Assembly (NCBI GenBank): GCA_028873845.1
Contig: JAPPNO010000123.1
Coordinates: forward strand, 42,206-106,205
DNA: 64,000 bases
Direction: 5' to 3'
Origin: Gemmatimonadota bacterium
Lineage (GTDB): Bacteria > Gemmatimonadota > Gemmatimonadetes > Longimicrobiales > Gaopeijiaceae
In this document: positions 26,307 through 34,573 of the stretch, one piece after another
Layout: each line of letters starts with the position of its first letter
How positions within the stretch are numbered: position 1 is the first letter of the stretch
Program-made: the position numbers and the translations under genes
The notes under the pieces: generated by a model
Seen by the model: the letters and a program-made list of their open reading frames with translations, nothing else
Told to the model about the DNA's origin: nothing
The model's database searches: none

Positions 26307-27446
26307 GTGACGACTGCCCGATCCGTCCGTCTCGGCCGTGGGAACCGACGGGCCGGTGGGCGCGCCCACATGCCGGCGCTCGGCGTCCTGCCGGCCCAGT
26401 TGCCGCGGTCCGCCCGGCAGCGGCGTCGGGACGGTTGCCGCACGGTCGCGGCGGCGTTTGCGGCATGCCTGTCCCTCGGTGCGTTGACGCTCCCCCCCGG
26501 CCTGGCCGCCCAGGATCCCGGTCAGGACACCGCGGCGGTCCGCGTGACCCTGCATCTGCGCGACGCGGACACCAACGGATCCCTGATGGGGGCGTTGATC
26601 GAGCTGGCGGGGCACCCCAGGCGGTACGTGACGGGGATGGACGGGCGGGTCTCCTTCGAGGTCCCGGCGGGGCACTACACCGTGACCGCGCAAAAGGGCG
26701 GGTACGCAACGCTGCGTGGTGCCTTCTCCGTGGTGGGCGCGGGTGTGCTGACCGTCATGATGCACGAACTGGGAGACCTGGAGACGGACATTGCCGGGAG
26801 GCTTCTCGTGAGGGTGGCGGAGTTCGGAACGGGCCGACTGATCCAGGGGGCGGCCGTCTCGATTCCCGGCGGGCCGGCCCGGTTGACGGACGGGCAGGGC
26901 TGGGTCGAGTTCACCGGTCTGGGCGGGCCGGCCGCCGAAGTCACCGTGGAGATGTTCGGCTACGAGACGCGCACCGAGCCCATCTCGCTGCACCAGGGCC
27001 GCACGACGGTGGCCGAGGTGGCGATGGCGATCAACGCGGTGGTCCTGGCGCCCATCGAGGTCGTGGCGAGCTCCGGCTTCCTGGAAAGGCAGGGCGTGTA
27101 CTGGAGGATCGAACGGGGCTGGCCCGACAGGCTCATGACCCGGGAGGAACTCATGGAGAAGGCCGAGCCGCGCCTGGCGGACGCCTTCCGCACCCTCGCG
27201 CGGATCCGGGTGGATTACCGGGGGCCCCTCGCCGCCCTTACGACCCACACGGGCTGTCCGATAGCCGTGTACCTGGACGGGCGGCCGCTGACGTCCTCCG
27301 ATCCGGTGGGGTTGAACATCGACGATGTTCTGGCGGAGGAGGTGGAATTCGCCGAGGTCTATGACAGGGGACGGACGCCGGCGCGCTTCCCGGGCGCTTG
27401 CGGTTCCGTCCTGCTCTGGTCGCGCGAGCGGGCGAGGGGGAGGTAG
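26307..27446 (+). CDS. Barrel-less plug-like exported protein B
   Basis: 379 aa from a GTG at 26307 with AGGAG 8 nt upstream. A hydrophobic signal (about 45-68) ends LAAQ. Two carboxypeptidase-regulatory-like beta-sandwich domains follow (about 78-155 and 165-245, both with a GGY/FGYET-type strand). Next are a linker with GVYWRIERG and a TonB-plug-like domain (about 278-375; MTREELMEKAEPRLADAFRT). C317 (GCPIAVYLDG) and C365 (ACGSVLLWSRER) are conserved in all six paralogues and probably form a disulfide. The protein stops where a TonB receptor's barrel would begin. It is 2 nt from gene C, hence an operon. The function is unknown. Confidence 0.88.
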   Translation: MTTARSVRLGRGNRRAGGRAHMPALGVLPAQLPRSARQRRRDGCRTVAAAFAACLSLGALTLPPGLAAQDPGQDTAAVRVTLHLRDADTNGSLMGALIELAGHPRRYVTGMDGRVSFEVPAGHYTVTAQKGGYATLRGAFSVVGAGVLTVMMHELGDLETDIAGRLLVRVAEFGTGRLIQGAAVSIPGGPARLTDGQGWVEFTGLGGPAAEVTVEMFGYETRTEPISLHQGRTTVAEVAMAINAVVLAPIEVVASSGFLERQGVYWRIERGWPDRLMTREELMEKAEPRLADAFRTLARIRVDYRGPLAALTTHTGCPIAVYLDGRPLTSSDPVGLNIDDVLAEEVEFAEVYDRGRTPARFPGACGSVLLWSRERARGR

Positions 27447-27448
27447 GC

Positions 27449-28498
27449 ATGGGTGGCAGGACCGCACGGTGGATGAGCGTCCGGGTCTTCGCTGCCTGTT
27501 TGTGGGTCATCGTCGGCGAGTTGGCCACCCTGCAAGCGCAGGAGCCCACCCGGGACACGGAATCGCTCCGGGTGACGCTGCACGTGCGCGACGCGGACAC
27601 CAACGAACCCCTGCTGGGGGCGCTGGTCGAGCTGGCGGGCCGATCGAGGCGGTATGTGACCGGCGTGGGAGGGCACGTCTCGTTCGAGATTCCACCGGGG
27701 CGCTACACCTTCACCGCGCACAAGGGCGGGTACGCGACGCTGCGCGGCGACTTCAGGGTCGTGTACCAGGGCAACCTGACCGTCATGATGCACGACCTGG
27801 GCGACGTGGACGCAAGCATTCCCGGGAGGCTGCTGGTGAGGGTCGCCGAGTTCGGGTCCGGGCGGCTGATCGAAGGCGCGGCCGTCTCGCTCTCCGGGGG
27901 ACAGGCACGGTTGACGGACGGGCAGGGGTGGGTCGAGTTCGGCGATGTCGGCGGTCCGGTCGCCGAGGTGACCGTGCGGACGTTCGGCTACGAGACGCGC
28001 ACGGAGCCCATCTCGCTACACGAGGGCCGCACGACGGTGGTAGAGGTGGCGATGGCGATCGACGCCGTGGTCCTGGCGCCTCTCGAGGTGGAGGTGGAGT
28101 CCGGCTTCCTGGAAAGGCAGGGCGTGTACTGGCGGATCGACCGGGGCTGGCCGGACAAGCTCCTGACCCGGGAGGAACTCATCGAGCAGGCCGTTCCACG
28201 CCTGGCGGATGCTTTCCGCAGCGTGTCGGGGGTCAGGGTGGACTACTGGGGACCCTTCGCACTCCTCAAGACTCACACCGGTTGTCCGATTCCGGTGTTC
28301 TTCGATGGCCGGCAACTGGGGGCCGAAGCAGGATTGAACTACGTCGTGGGGCTGAACATCGATGATATTCCGGCGGAGGAGGTGGAGCTGGCCGAGTTCT
28401 ACGAGCCGGGCCGGGTGCCTGCGCGTTTCGTGTTGCCGTCGACGGACAACTGCGGTGCCGTCCTGCTCTGGTCGCGGGAGCGGGCCGGGAAGGGGTAG
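27449..28498 (+). CDS. Barrel-less plug-like exported protein C
   Basis: 349 aa. The start at 27449 has GGGGAGG just upstream and lies 2 nt after gene B's stop. The signal peptide ends TLQAQ. The domain order is the same as B: two regulatory-like domains (RVTLHVRDADTNEPLLGAL..., LLVRVAEFGSGRLIEGAAV...), the linker ERQGVYWRIDRGWPDKLLT, and a plug-like end with GCPIPVFFDG and NCGAVLLWSRER. Identity to B is high along the whole length, including DNA, so this is a tandem duplication. The most divergent stretch is the loop before the second Cys, which may be the ligand-facing part. Confidence 0.88.
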   Translation: MGGRTARWMSVRVFAACLWVIVGELATLQAQEPTRDTESLRVTLHVRDADTNEPLLGALVELAGRSRRYVTGVGGHVSFEIPPGRYTFTAHKGGYATLRGDFRVVYQGNLTVMMHDLGDVDASIPGRLLVRVAEFGSGRLIEGAAVSLSGGQARLTDGQGWVEFGDVGGPVAEVTVRTFGYETRTEPISLHEGRTTVVEVAMAIDAVVLAPLEVEVESGFLERQGVYWRIDRGWPDKLLTREELIEQAVPRLADAFRSVSGVRVDYWGPFALLKTHTGCPIPVFFDGRQLGAEAGLNYVVGLNIDDIPAEEVELAEFYEPGRVPARFVLPSTDNCGAVLLWSRERAGKG

Positions 28499-28558
28499 GG
28501 CATGGGCGCTTGTATTCACGAACCGGGTGGTCCCACCCGGGACAGGAGGTCGAGAACA

Positions 28559-29608
28559 ATGAGTCGCTACACTGACCGGCGGGCCCGGTGGGACGTTCGG
28601 AGCAGGGAGCGGGTCCCCTTCCTTGCATGCCTCGCGTTGGTGTCCGCCGGTGCCTTCGTGCCCATTCCGGCGCTGCGGGCCCAGGAGCCGGCAATGGTCC
28701 TCGTGACCGTGCAGATGCGGGACGACGCGACCCAGGCGCCGCTGATGGGCGCCCTCGTCCGGGTGCCGGGCCAGGCCAGGCCGTACATCACCAGGGTGGA
28801 CGGGCAGGTCGCCTTCGAGCTTCCGGCGGGGAAGTACGTCATCACGGTGCGCAAGGGGGGATACTCGACGCTGACACATGAACTCGATGTCTCGCAGCCG
28901 GAAGAGGTCACGCTCCGGCTCAAGAGGCTCGTGGACGTGGAAGCCGGTCTGCCCGCGACGCTCCTGGTGAGGGTCCGCGAGGCGGGGACGGGGCGGTCGA
29001 TCGAAGGGGCGGCGGTCTCGCTGGTCGGGGGCGAGACCCGAATCACCGACAAGCGGGGCAATGTCCAGTTCGCGACGCTGTCGGGGGAAGCGCGGATCAA
29101 CGCGGAGATGATCGGCTATGCGAATCGCACGGAACCGGTATCGGTCCACTCCGACGGCACGACGGTTGTCGACCTTGCCATGGCGGTGGACGCGGTGGTG
29201 CTTCCGCCGATCCAGGTCGAAGTGCGCTCGCGGCACCTGCTGGTCAACGGCGTGTACCGGAGGATCGACAGCGGGCAGGTGATGCGGCTGCTCACCCGCG
29301 AAGATCTCGAGAAGTTCCCCGTGAGCTTCCTGTCGGATGCCTTTTCGAATGTCCCGGGCGTCCAGGTCGACCGCGCGAGTTTGGGCGACACCAGGCTGTT
29401 CGGGCCGGCCCGGGGGGACCCCAACGGCTGCGAGTTGAAGGTGTACGTGGACGGAATGCCCACGGATATGAATATCGATTCGTTCTCGCCGGAAATGGTG
29501 GAGATGGCCGAGATCTACTGGGGACTGCGCACGCCGATCCAGTACCGGGGGGTGAACGCGAGCAACTGCGGTGTCGTGCTGCTCTGGACCCGGCGGGGAG
29601 CGGGATAG
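28559..29608 (+). CDS. Barrel-less plug-like exported protein D
   Basis: 349 aa from the ATG at 28559, chosen for its AGGAGG site about 9 nt upstream; an ATG at 28502 lacks one. The signal peptide ends ALRAQ. Two regulatory-like domains carry an N-terminal VTVQMRDDATQAPLMGAL motif. The plug-like end has NGCELKVYVDG and NCGVVLLWTRR. It is less similar to B, C and E than they are to each other: the second domain has SDGTTVVDLAMAVD and the linker is LLVNGVYRRIDSG. It begins 60 nt after gene C and is followed by an AT-rich gap, so the B-C-D operon probably ends here. Confidence 0.88.
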   Translation: MSRYTDRRARWDVRSRERVPFLACLALVSAGAFVPIPALRAQEPAMVLVTVQMRDDATQAPLMGALVRVPGQARPYITRVDGQVAFELPAGKYVITVRKGGYSTLTHELDVSQPEEVTLRLKRLVDVEAGLPATLLVRVREAGTGRSIEGAAVSLVGGETRITDKRGNVQFATLSGEARINAEMIGYANRTEPVSVHSDGTTVVDLAMAVDAVVLPPIQVEVRSRHLLVNGVYRRIDSGQVMRLLTREDLEKFPVSFLSDAFSNVPGVQVDRASLGDTRLFGPARGDPNGCELKVYVDGMPTDMNIDSFSPEMVEMAEIYWGLRTPIQYRGVNASNCGVVLLWTRRGAG

Positions 29609-29640
29609 AGGGGATCGCGACCCGCACTGTATACCATACA

Positions 29641-29653
29641 TGACAAAATGTAA
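29641..29653. promoter_or_regulatory. TGACA-N3-TGTAA dyad before plug-like gene E
   Basis: TGACAAAATGTAA lies in an AT-rich 86-nt gap between genes D and E. The half-sites TGACA/TGTAA with a 3-nt spacer match the dyads at 41247-41261 and 49036-49048 in front of the two gamma-glutamyltransferase genes. It is probably a shared operator or promoter element. Confidence 0.45.
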
Positions 29654-29694
29654 TGTTCTCCTTACGTTGCGCATGGCGTGACCGACGGCACCCG

Positions 29695-30744
29695 ATGATG
29701 CGGGGGACCGGCGGGCCGTGCGGGTGCCGGCTCCGAGCCGTCCTGTTGCCGATCGTGACTTTGCAGTCCCTCGCCGTCCTCGTGTCCGGGCCCGTCCTCT
29801 CCGCCCAGGAGCCCGGTCGGCAGGCGGAGGTGGTGCGCGTGACCGTGCAGGTGCGCGACGCGGGGAACAGTGCGCCGTTGCTGGGCGCGCTGATCGAGTT
29901 GTCCGGCCAGTCCAGGCGGTACGTCACCGCGATGGACGGGAAGGTCACCCTGGAGATCGCGCCGGGGCACTACACCTTCACCGCGCACAAGGGCGGGTAC
30001 GCGACACTGCGGGGTGATTTCGGCGTGATCGGCGCGAGTGGGCTCACCGTCGCGATGCATGAATTGGGCGACGTGGACACGGACATTCCCGGGAGGCTGC
30101 TGGTGAGGGTCGCGGAGTTCGGCTCGGGGCGGCTGATCGAGGGGGCGGCCGTGTCGCTCCCCGGGGGGCAGGGGGGGCTCACGGACGGCAGCGGGTGGGT
30201 CGAGTTTCGGGACGTGGAGCGGGCGGTCGCCGAGGTGACGGTGCAGATGCTGGGCTACAGGAAGCGTACCGAGCCGGTGACGCTGCGCGAGGGGCGTACC
30301 ACGGTCGTCGAAGTGGCGATGTCGATCGATGCGGTGGTCCTGGCGCCGATCGAAGTGGAGGTGCGCTCGGGGTTCCTGGAGGCGCAAGGGGTGTACTGGA
30401 GGATGGACCACAACCGGACGATGCACGTTTTCGACAGCGAGGATCTCGTCGAGCGGGGCGGCGTTCCGTACCTCACGGAGGCCTTCAGGAAGATCCCGGG
30501 TCTGCATGTCTACGGACCGGGCATTATCCTGGGGCGCCGACAGTGCGAGATCGCGACCTACTGGGACGGGATGCCCCTGGAGTACAGCACGCCACCTGGC
30601 CCAATCACGCCGGACGACATCGAACTGGTCGAGGTCTACACGGGCTTGCGGACGCCCTTGCGCTTCAGCCGGTGGCCCGGGGATATCAACGACTGCGGCG
30701 CCATCGTCTTCTGGTCGAAGCGCCGCGCGGACCGGAGCCGTTAG
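29695..30744 (+). CDS. Barrel-less plug-like exported protein E
   Basis: 349 aa from the ATG at 29695; an in-frame ATG at 29653 is possible but would overlap the AT-rich dyad. The signal peptide ends VLSAQ. Two regulatory-like domains match B and C closely (HYTFTAHKGGYATLRGDF, LLVRVAEFGSGRLIEG). The plug-like end has RQCEIATYWDG and DCGAIVFWSKRR, so both conserved cysteines are kept. A separate AT-rich upstream region suggests its own promoter. The gene ends 56 nt before the peroxiredoxin gene. The function is unknown. Confidence 0.88.
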   Translation: MMRGTGGPCGCRLRAVLLPIVTLQSLAVLVSGPVLSAQEPGRQAEVVRVTVQVRDAGNSAPLLGALIELSGQSRRYVTAMDGKVTLEIAPGHYTFTAHKGGYATLRGDFGVIGASGLTVAMHELGDVDTDIPGRLLVRVAEFGSGRLIEGAAVSLPGGQGGLTDGSGWVEFRDVERAVAEVTVQMLGYRKRTEPVTLREGRTTVVEVAMSIDAVVLAPIEVEVRSGFLEAQGVYWRMDHNRTMHVFDSEDLVERGGVPYLTEAFRKIPGLHVYGPGIILGRRQCEIATYWDGMPLEYSTPPGPITPDDIELVEVYTGLRTPLRFSRWPGDINDCGAIVFWSKRRADRSR

Positions 30745-30800
30745 ATTCCGGGTCGGTTTACCCGCGGCGGCATGCGCCGCGACACTGAAACCCGGAACAC

Positions 30801-31286
30801 ATGGAGGCAGTCTTGAGCAGGCTCGAAACAGGAACCAACGCGCCGGATTTCTCCCTTCCGCGGGTGCTGGGCGAAGACCCGGTCACCCTGTCGGAGCACC
30901 GGGGCGAGCCGGTGGTGCTGATGTTCGTGCCGCTGGCGTTCAGCGGCGTTTGCACGAAGGAATTCTGCCACGTGGCGGAGAACTGGGACGTGTGGGGCTC
31001 GATGGGGGCGAAGGTCTACGGGATCAGCATCGATTCGCCGTTCGTGAACGCGAAGTGGGCCGAGGACATGGGGGTGCCGTTCCCGATCCTCTCCGACTTC
31101 AACAAGACGGCGGCAACCGCGTACGGGGTCCTGCGCGAGGAGATCGCGGGGCTCCGCGGCGTCGCCAACCGCTCGGTGTTCGTGGTCGACGCGGAGGGGC
31201 ACGTCCGGTATTCGTGGGTCAGTGAGGACCCGCATGTGCTGCCGCCGTTCGATGAGGTCGTGGACGCGGTTCGCGCCCTGCGGTAG
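30801..31286 (+). CDS. Thiol peroxidase of the AhpC/TSA family (PrxQ/AhpE-like)
   Basis: 161 aa if the ATG at 30801 is used. A TTG at 30813 has GGAGG 5 nt upstream and may be the true start, giving 157 aa. It reduces peroxides with a redox Cys. The active-site segment is PLAFSGVCTKEFC: peroxidatic C51 and C56 five residues later, the spacing of PrxQ/BCP resolving cysteines. Other family marks are APDFSLP, the conserved Trp-containing helix and NRSVFVVDAEGHVRY. No signal peptide is visible, so it is cytoplasmic. It sits inside the plug-like array, 8 nt before gene F, and is likely co-transcribed with it. Confidence 0.92.
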   Translation: MEAVLSRLETGTNAPDFSLPRVLGEDPVTLSEHRGEPVVLMFVPLAFSGVCTKEFCHVAENWDVWGSMGAKVYGISIDSPFVNAKWAEDMGVPFPILSDFNKTAATAYGVLREEIAGLRGVANRSVFVVDAEGHVRYSWVSEDPHVLPPFDEVVDAVRALR

Positions 31287-31293
31287 GGGACCC

Positions 31294-32106
31294 GTGACGC
31301 GGGGGTTCGCCCTGGCCCGGCTGTTGAGCCGGAGCGCGCGCGTCTGCGTGGGGATCGCGGTCATGGGGGCCCTGGCCCCGGCGGCGGGCGTATCGGCGCA
31401 GGAGGCCCCGGCGGCGTCGGTGTCCTTCACGGGGCAGGTCGTCGATACCTACTGGGGGAAGCCCGTGGAAGGAGCGGTGCTCCGGGTGCGGGGCGCGATG
31501 CGCCGGGACAGCACGGTCATCGTCGGAGTGACCGACGCGGCCGGACACTTCGACATCGAGAGGGTGCCGCCCGGCCCGAGCCAGGTCGAGGTCACCCGCA
31601 TCGGCTACGCGGACCTGATCCAGGTGCTCGACATCCAGGCCGGCCAGTTCGTCGAGGTGGCCGTGATCCCGAAGCCGGTGGTGCTGGAGGGAATCGAGGT
31701 ATACGTCGACAGGCTGAAGGCTCGGCTGAGGGCGCTGCCCCACATCGTCGACACCTACGAGCAGGCCGCGCTGGGGGCCGCCCCCGACCTGAATGTGGCG
31801 AGCTATCTCGACAGCCAGCCGGGGTTTGCCTTCGTCCCATGCTTCGAAGGTGCCGCTTCGTCGAGCGGCGCCGTCCGGCGGGCGCCCGACTGCATGCGCA
31901 CCCGCGGGACCCTGGTGGAGCGCCCCCGGATCTTCATCGACGACGCGCCCGCCTTCGGAGGGATACCGGAACTCGCGACGCTCCCGACCACGGAGGTGTA
32001 CCGGGTGGAGGTGATCCGGGGGTGTGCCCAGATCCGGATCTACACGGTGACGTACACGGAGGAAACCGCGGTCCGCCGGCGTCCCCTGGTGCCGATCATC
32101 TGCTGA
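31294..32106 (+). CDS. Barrel-less plug-like exported protein F
   Basis: 270 aa from a GTG at 31294 (AGGGGACCC upstream), 7 nt after the peroxiredoxin stop. The signal peptide ends GVSAQ. It has only one carboxypeptidase-regulatory-like domain (TGQVVDTYWGKPVEGAVLRV ... IGYADLIQV), then a diverged plug-like domain. This ends PRIFIDDAP..., EVYRVEVIRGC and IRIYTVTY, which parallels the VYLDG and EVYxG...CG motifs of B-E. Extra cysteines (C183, C197) flank a Ser-rich loop. It is the most distant member of the array. Its 3' end faces the release-factor-like gene. The function is unknown. Confidence 0.8.
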   Translation: MTRGFALARLLSRSARVCVGIAVMGALAPAAGVSAQEAPAASVSFTGQVVDTYWGKPVEGAVLRVRGAMRRDSTVIVGVTDAAGHFDIERVPPGPSQVEVTRIGYADLIQVLDIQAGQFVEVAVIPKPVVLEGIEVYVDRLKARLRALPHIVDTYEQAALGAAPDLNVASYLDSQPGFAFVPCFEGAASSSGAVRRAPDCMRTRGTLVERPRIFIDDAPAFGGIPELATLPTTEVYRVEVIRGCAQIRIYTVTYTEETAVRRRPLVPIIC

Positions 32107-32143
32107 GCCCCGAAACCCTTGCCGCCGGGTTGCCGCCGGGCTG

Positions 32144-32548
32144 CTACTCGTCCCGGTCCGGCGTCGCCCGGAGCCGCTTCAACCGGGACCTGCGCTTCTT
32201 GCCCTCCAGCCGCTTCCGCTTTTCCCGCTGCGGCACCATGGTGGGCACGCGCGGCTTTTCGGGTCGGCTCCGCGCCTCCAGCTTCCGTTGCAGCCGGCCG
32301 AGCGCGTCCTCGCGGTTTCGGTGCTGGGACCGGTGCCTGCGCGAGGTCACCACGAGTCCCGTGGGCCGGTGCGTCAGGCGCACGCCGGACTCCACCTTGT
32401 TCTGGTGCTGGCCGCCCTTTCCGCCGGACCGGAAGGTGTCCACGCGGCACTCGGCCAGCAGATCGGCCCCCGCGCACGGACGGGATTCCGACTCGCCGGC
32501 AGCGCCGGGAGACGCCCCCCGGGGTTTTCGTGACGCCGCCTTGCTCAT
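32144..32548 (-). CDS. Release-factor-like GGQ protein (ArfB-type rescue candidate)
   Basis: 134 aa, the size of a single peptidyl-tRNA hydrolysis domain. [18 protein letters not shown] contains the GGQ motif that enters the ribosomal peptidyl-transferase centre; next is the family segment [10 protein letters not shown]. The C-terminal third is strongly basic ([19 protein letters not shown]), as in ArfB, where the tail lies in the empty mRNA channel of stalled ribosomes. Codon-recognition domains of RF1/RF2 are absent. A cytoplasmic ribosome-rescue role is inferred; a PrfH-like or other RF homologue is possible. It is divergent from the AI-2E permease gene, with 44 nt between starts. Confidence 0.85.
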   Translation of the reverse strand: MSKAASRKPRGASPGAAGESESRPCAGADLLAECRVDTFRSGGKGGQHQNKVESGVRLTHRPTGLVVTSRRHRSQHRNREDALGRLQRKLEARSRPEKPRVPTMVPQREKRKRLEGKKRRSRLKRLRATPDRDE

Positions 32549-32592
32549 AGACTGAAGATCACCTCTGCGGGAGAGCGTTCGGTACTGACGTG

Positions 32593-33702
32593 ATGTTTTT
32601 CGACCAACAGGACCAGACTCCGGGTCTTCGCTTTCTATTCACACTCGCGGTCGGGGTCATTCTGATCCAGGGTTTGCGCTTCGCCGAGCCCGTGGTGCTG
32701 CCGGTCGCACTGGCCGGTTTCCTTGCTGTAATCTGTCTGCCGATCGTGCTCTGGCTGAAGAGCAGGCGAGTCCCGGTCTTCGTGGCTGTCCCGCTGACCG
32801 TGCTGGCCGTGGCCGGCGTGTTCGGCCTGCTCATCGTGTTGGGGACCCAGCAGCTGACCGGGCTGCAGGCACGCCTGATCGAACTGGGCGAGGCGATCCG
32901 GCCGGAGCTGGAGATGTGGATGAAAGAGATCGAGGCGCGGTTTGCGCTTCTCGAGGAAGGGGAACTTCGTGCGACCGTGTGGGGCCTGTTCGACGTGTCC
33001 AGGCTGGCGTCCATGGCGACGGGAGTCACCACCTGGGCGCTATCCTTCGTGTCCGGCACCTTCCTGGTCTTCCTCATCCTGGCCTTTGCGCTGAGCGAGG
33101 CCGTCGTCTTTCCGCGAAAGCTGGGGGTCGTCGCGGGAGATGCGGTCGCGTCCAACGAGCGGCTGACCGCGATCGTCGACGAGGTCCAGGGCTACCTCGT
33201 GATCAAGACGCTGGTGAGCCTCATCACCGGTATGCTGCTGGGTCTGTGGACCTGGGTGATGGGCCTCGAACACTGGCTCCTCCTCGGCCTGATCGCCTTC
33301 GTCCTGAACTATATCCCCACGATCGGGTCGGTCCTCGCCTCCGTGCCCGCGCTGGCGCTGGCGCTCGTCCAGGTCGATCCCGTGAGCGGTGACTTCGTGG
33401 GCTTCGGCCTGCAGCACGCCGTGATCGTGAGCCTCGGATACGTGGGCGTCAATATCGTCTTCGGAAACTGGCTGGAGCCGACACTCATGGGGCGCCGGCT
33501 GGGACTGTCGACGCTGGTCGTGGTGCTTTCGCTGGTCTTCTGGGGCTGGTTGTGGGGTCCGGTGGGGGCGGTGCTCTCGGTTCCACTCACCATGGTGGTG
33601 AAGATCATGCTGGAAAACACGAAGGATCTGCAATGGGTGGCGGTGCTCCTGGACAAGGCGCCCGCGGCGGAGCCCACCACCGCCGGAGCGAAGTCATCGT
33701 GA
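32593..33702 (+). CDS. AI-2E family transporter (PerM-like permease)
   Basis: About 369 aa from the ATG at 32593; a GTG at 32590 is also in frame. It has eight predicted membrane helices in a 2+1+5-like layout, including [20 protein letters not shown] at the start. A soluble segment (about 95-140) comes between helices, and late helices carry the family marks [20 protein letters not shown] and [18 protein letters not shown]. Members export AI-2 or work as Na+/H+ or other antiporters, so the substrate is unknown. The stop overlaps the next gene's GTG by 4 nt (GTGA). Confidence 0.93.
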   Translation: MFFDQQDQTPGLRFLFTLAVGVILIQGLRFAEPVVLPVALAGFLAVICLPIVLWLKSRRVPVFVAVPLTVLAVAGVFGLLIVLGTQQLTGLQARLIELGEAIRPELEMWMKEIEARFALLEEGELRATVWGLFDVSRLASMATGVTTWALSFVSGTFLVFLILAFALSEAVVFPRKLGVVAGDAVASNERLTAIVDEVQGYLVIKTLVSLITGMLLGLWTWVMGLEHWLLLGLIAFVLNYIPTIGSVLASVPALALALVQVDPVSGDFVGFGLQHAVIVSLGYVGVNIVFGNWLEPTLMGRRLGLSTLVVVLSLVFWGWLWGPVGAVLSVPLTMVVKIMLENTKDLQWVAVLLDKAPAAEPTTAGAKSS

Positions 33703-34238
33703 AGACAGCGCAAGGTCCGCGGAACAGGTCCTCCCCGTATCCGGGGGGTGCGAGGCTGGAGGACTTCCCCGGGAGCGCCCGGATCTGGATCTTCGGGACG
33801 GATCGCGAACTCGATGCCGGGGAGACCGAAGCGTTGCTCGGGGCGGTCGACGGATTCCTGCGGAAGTGGGCCGCGCACGGTGTCCCGTTGCGGGCGGCCC
33901 GGTCATGGCGCCACGCCCGCTTCCTGATCGTGGCGGTGGACCTGGAGCGTGCACCGCCCTCGGGGTGCTCCATCGATGCCCTGGTCCACGTATTGCGGGA
34001 CCTCGAGGACCGGCTGGGGACGCGCTTCCTGGGGAACGAGGCCGTATGGTATCGCGACGACACGGGCGCCATCCGGCGGGCATCTCGTCCGGAGTTTCGT
34101 GAACTTGCGCGGCGAGGCGGGGTTACGCCCGCATCGACGGTCTTCGACAACTCCATCACCGCGCTCTCGGAATTGCGCGCCGGCCGCTGGGAGGGCCCGG
34201 CTTCGGAACGCTGGCATGCGGCCCTTCTTGACCGCTAG
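33699..34238 (+). CDS. Conserved cytoplasmic protein of unknown function
   Basis: 179 aa from a GTG at 33699 overlapping the AI-2E permease stop (GTGA). No signal or membrane helix is seen. The core FPGSARIWIFGTDRELDAG...FLRKWAAHG and FLIVAVDLERAPPSGCSIDA resembles a Bacteroidota family often labelled 'ABC transporter ATPase' although no Walker motifs are present; I see none here either. The conserved SGCSIDA segment near residue 90 and the Trp-rich C-terminus suggest an enzyme or binding fold. Co-translation with the permease suggests a link to it, but this pairing may be incidental. Confidence 0.85.
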   Translation: MKTAQGPRNRSSPYPGGARLEDFPGSARIWIFGTDRELDAGETEALLGAVDGFLRKWAAHGVPLRAARSWRHARFLIVAVDLERAPPSGCSIDALVHVLRDLEDRLGTRFLGNEAVWYRDDTGAIRRASRPEFRELARRGGVTPASTVFDNSITALSELRAGRWEGPASERWHAALLDR

Positions 34239-34499
34239 AAAGCAGTCCGTGGCTGAAGCCGCCCGAGCACCGAGAGCGGTGAGGCGCCGGGCCGGCAAGG
34301 CGCGACGAGAGGTGAATAGCAGGGCTATTCGCCCGAGGAGCAACGCAGAGCGCAGCCCTGCGAGGAACTAATGTATACTACACATTCCATAATGGAAAGT
34401 AGACATTACATCGTGAGGCCTGGAGCGAAGCGGCCCAGGCCGGATGCATCGCCGGTCGAATGCCGGGGGGATTTTGTCCACGGGCCGCATGGACCAAAG
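34239..34499. other. Intergenic region with structured and repeated DNA
   Basis: No credible gene. It contains a 10-bp stem with an AGG triloop at 34311-34333 (GGTGAATAGC/GCTATTCGCC). It is embedded in a GC-rich tract from 34262 that resembles REP-type or small-RNA DNA. An AT-rich block with partial symmetry follows at 34370-34411 (CATTCC/GGAA). Copy 1 of a 48-nt repeat is at 34440-34487. A minus-strand terminator follows the cold-shock gene. Confidence 0.6.
34440..34487 (+). repeat. 48-nt intergenic repeat, copy 1
   Basis: It matches 62086-62133 at 42 of 48 positions; the shared blocks are CCGGATGCATCGCCG and TCGAATGCCGGGGGGAT. Five of the six differences are transitions. The GCATCG/CG(A)ATGC part can fold into a small hairpin whose loop holds the only transversion. 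Confidence 0.7.
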
Positions 34500-34532
34500 A
34501 AGAGGCCGGCGGTGCGAGCCCGCCGGCCTCTT
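34500..34532 (-). terminator. Rho-independent terminator of cold-shock gene
   Basis: A perfect 13-bp stem (AAGAGGCCGGCGG/CCGCCGGCCTCTT) with a 7-nt loop. It is 41 nt beyond the cold-shock stop on the minus strand and is followed there by a short T-rich stretch (CTTCTTTGG). Confidence 0.8.
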
Positions 34533-34573
34533 CACGTGATTGGTACGAAGCGTCCGCTTCGCGTGTCTCTACT

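Noticed and set aside
29641..29694. Use of the ATG at 29653 as the start of plug-like gene E
   Set aside because: It overlaps the AT-rich dyad and adds a hydrophilic leader before the signal peptide; 29695 gives a normal signal.
30741..30747. TTAGATT as a general promoter element (also at 15048 and 16655)
   Set aside because: Two of the three sites are copies of the same duplicated flank and the third overlaps a stop codon, so independent support is lacking.
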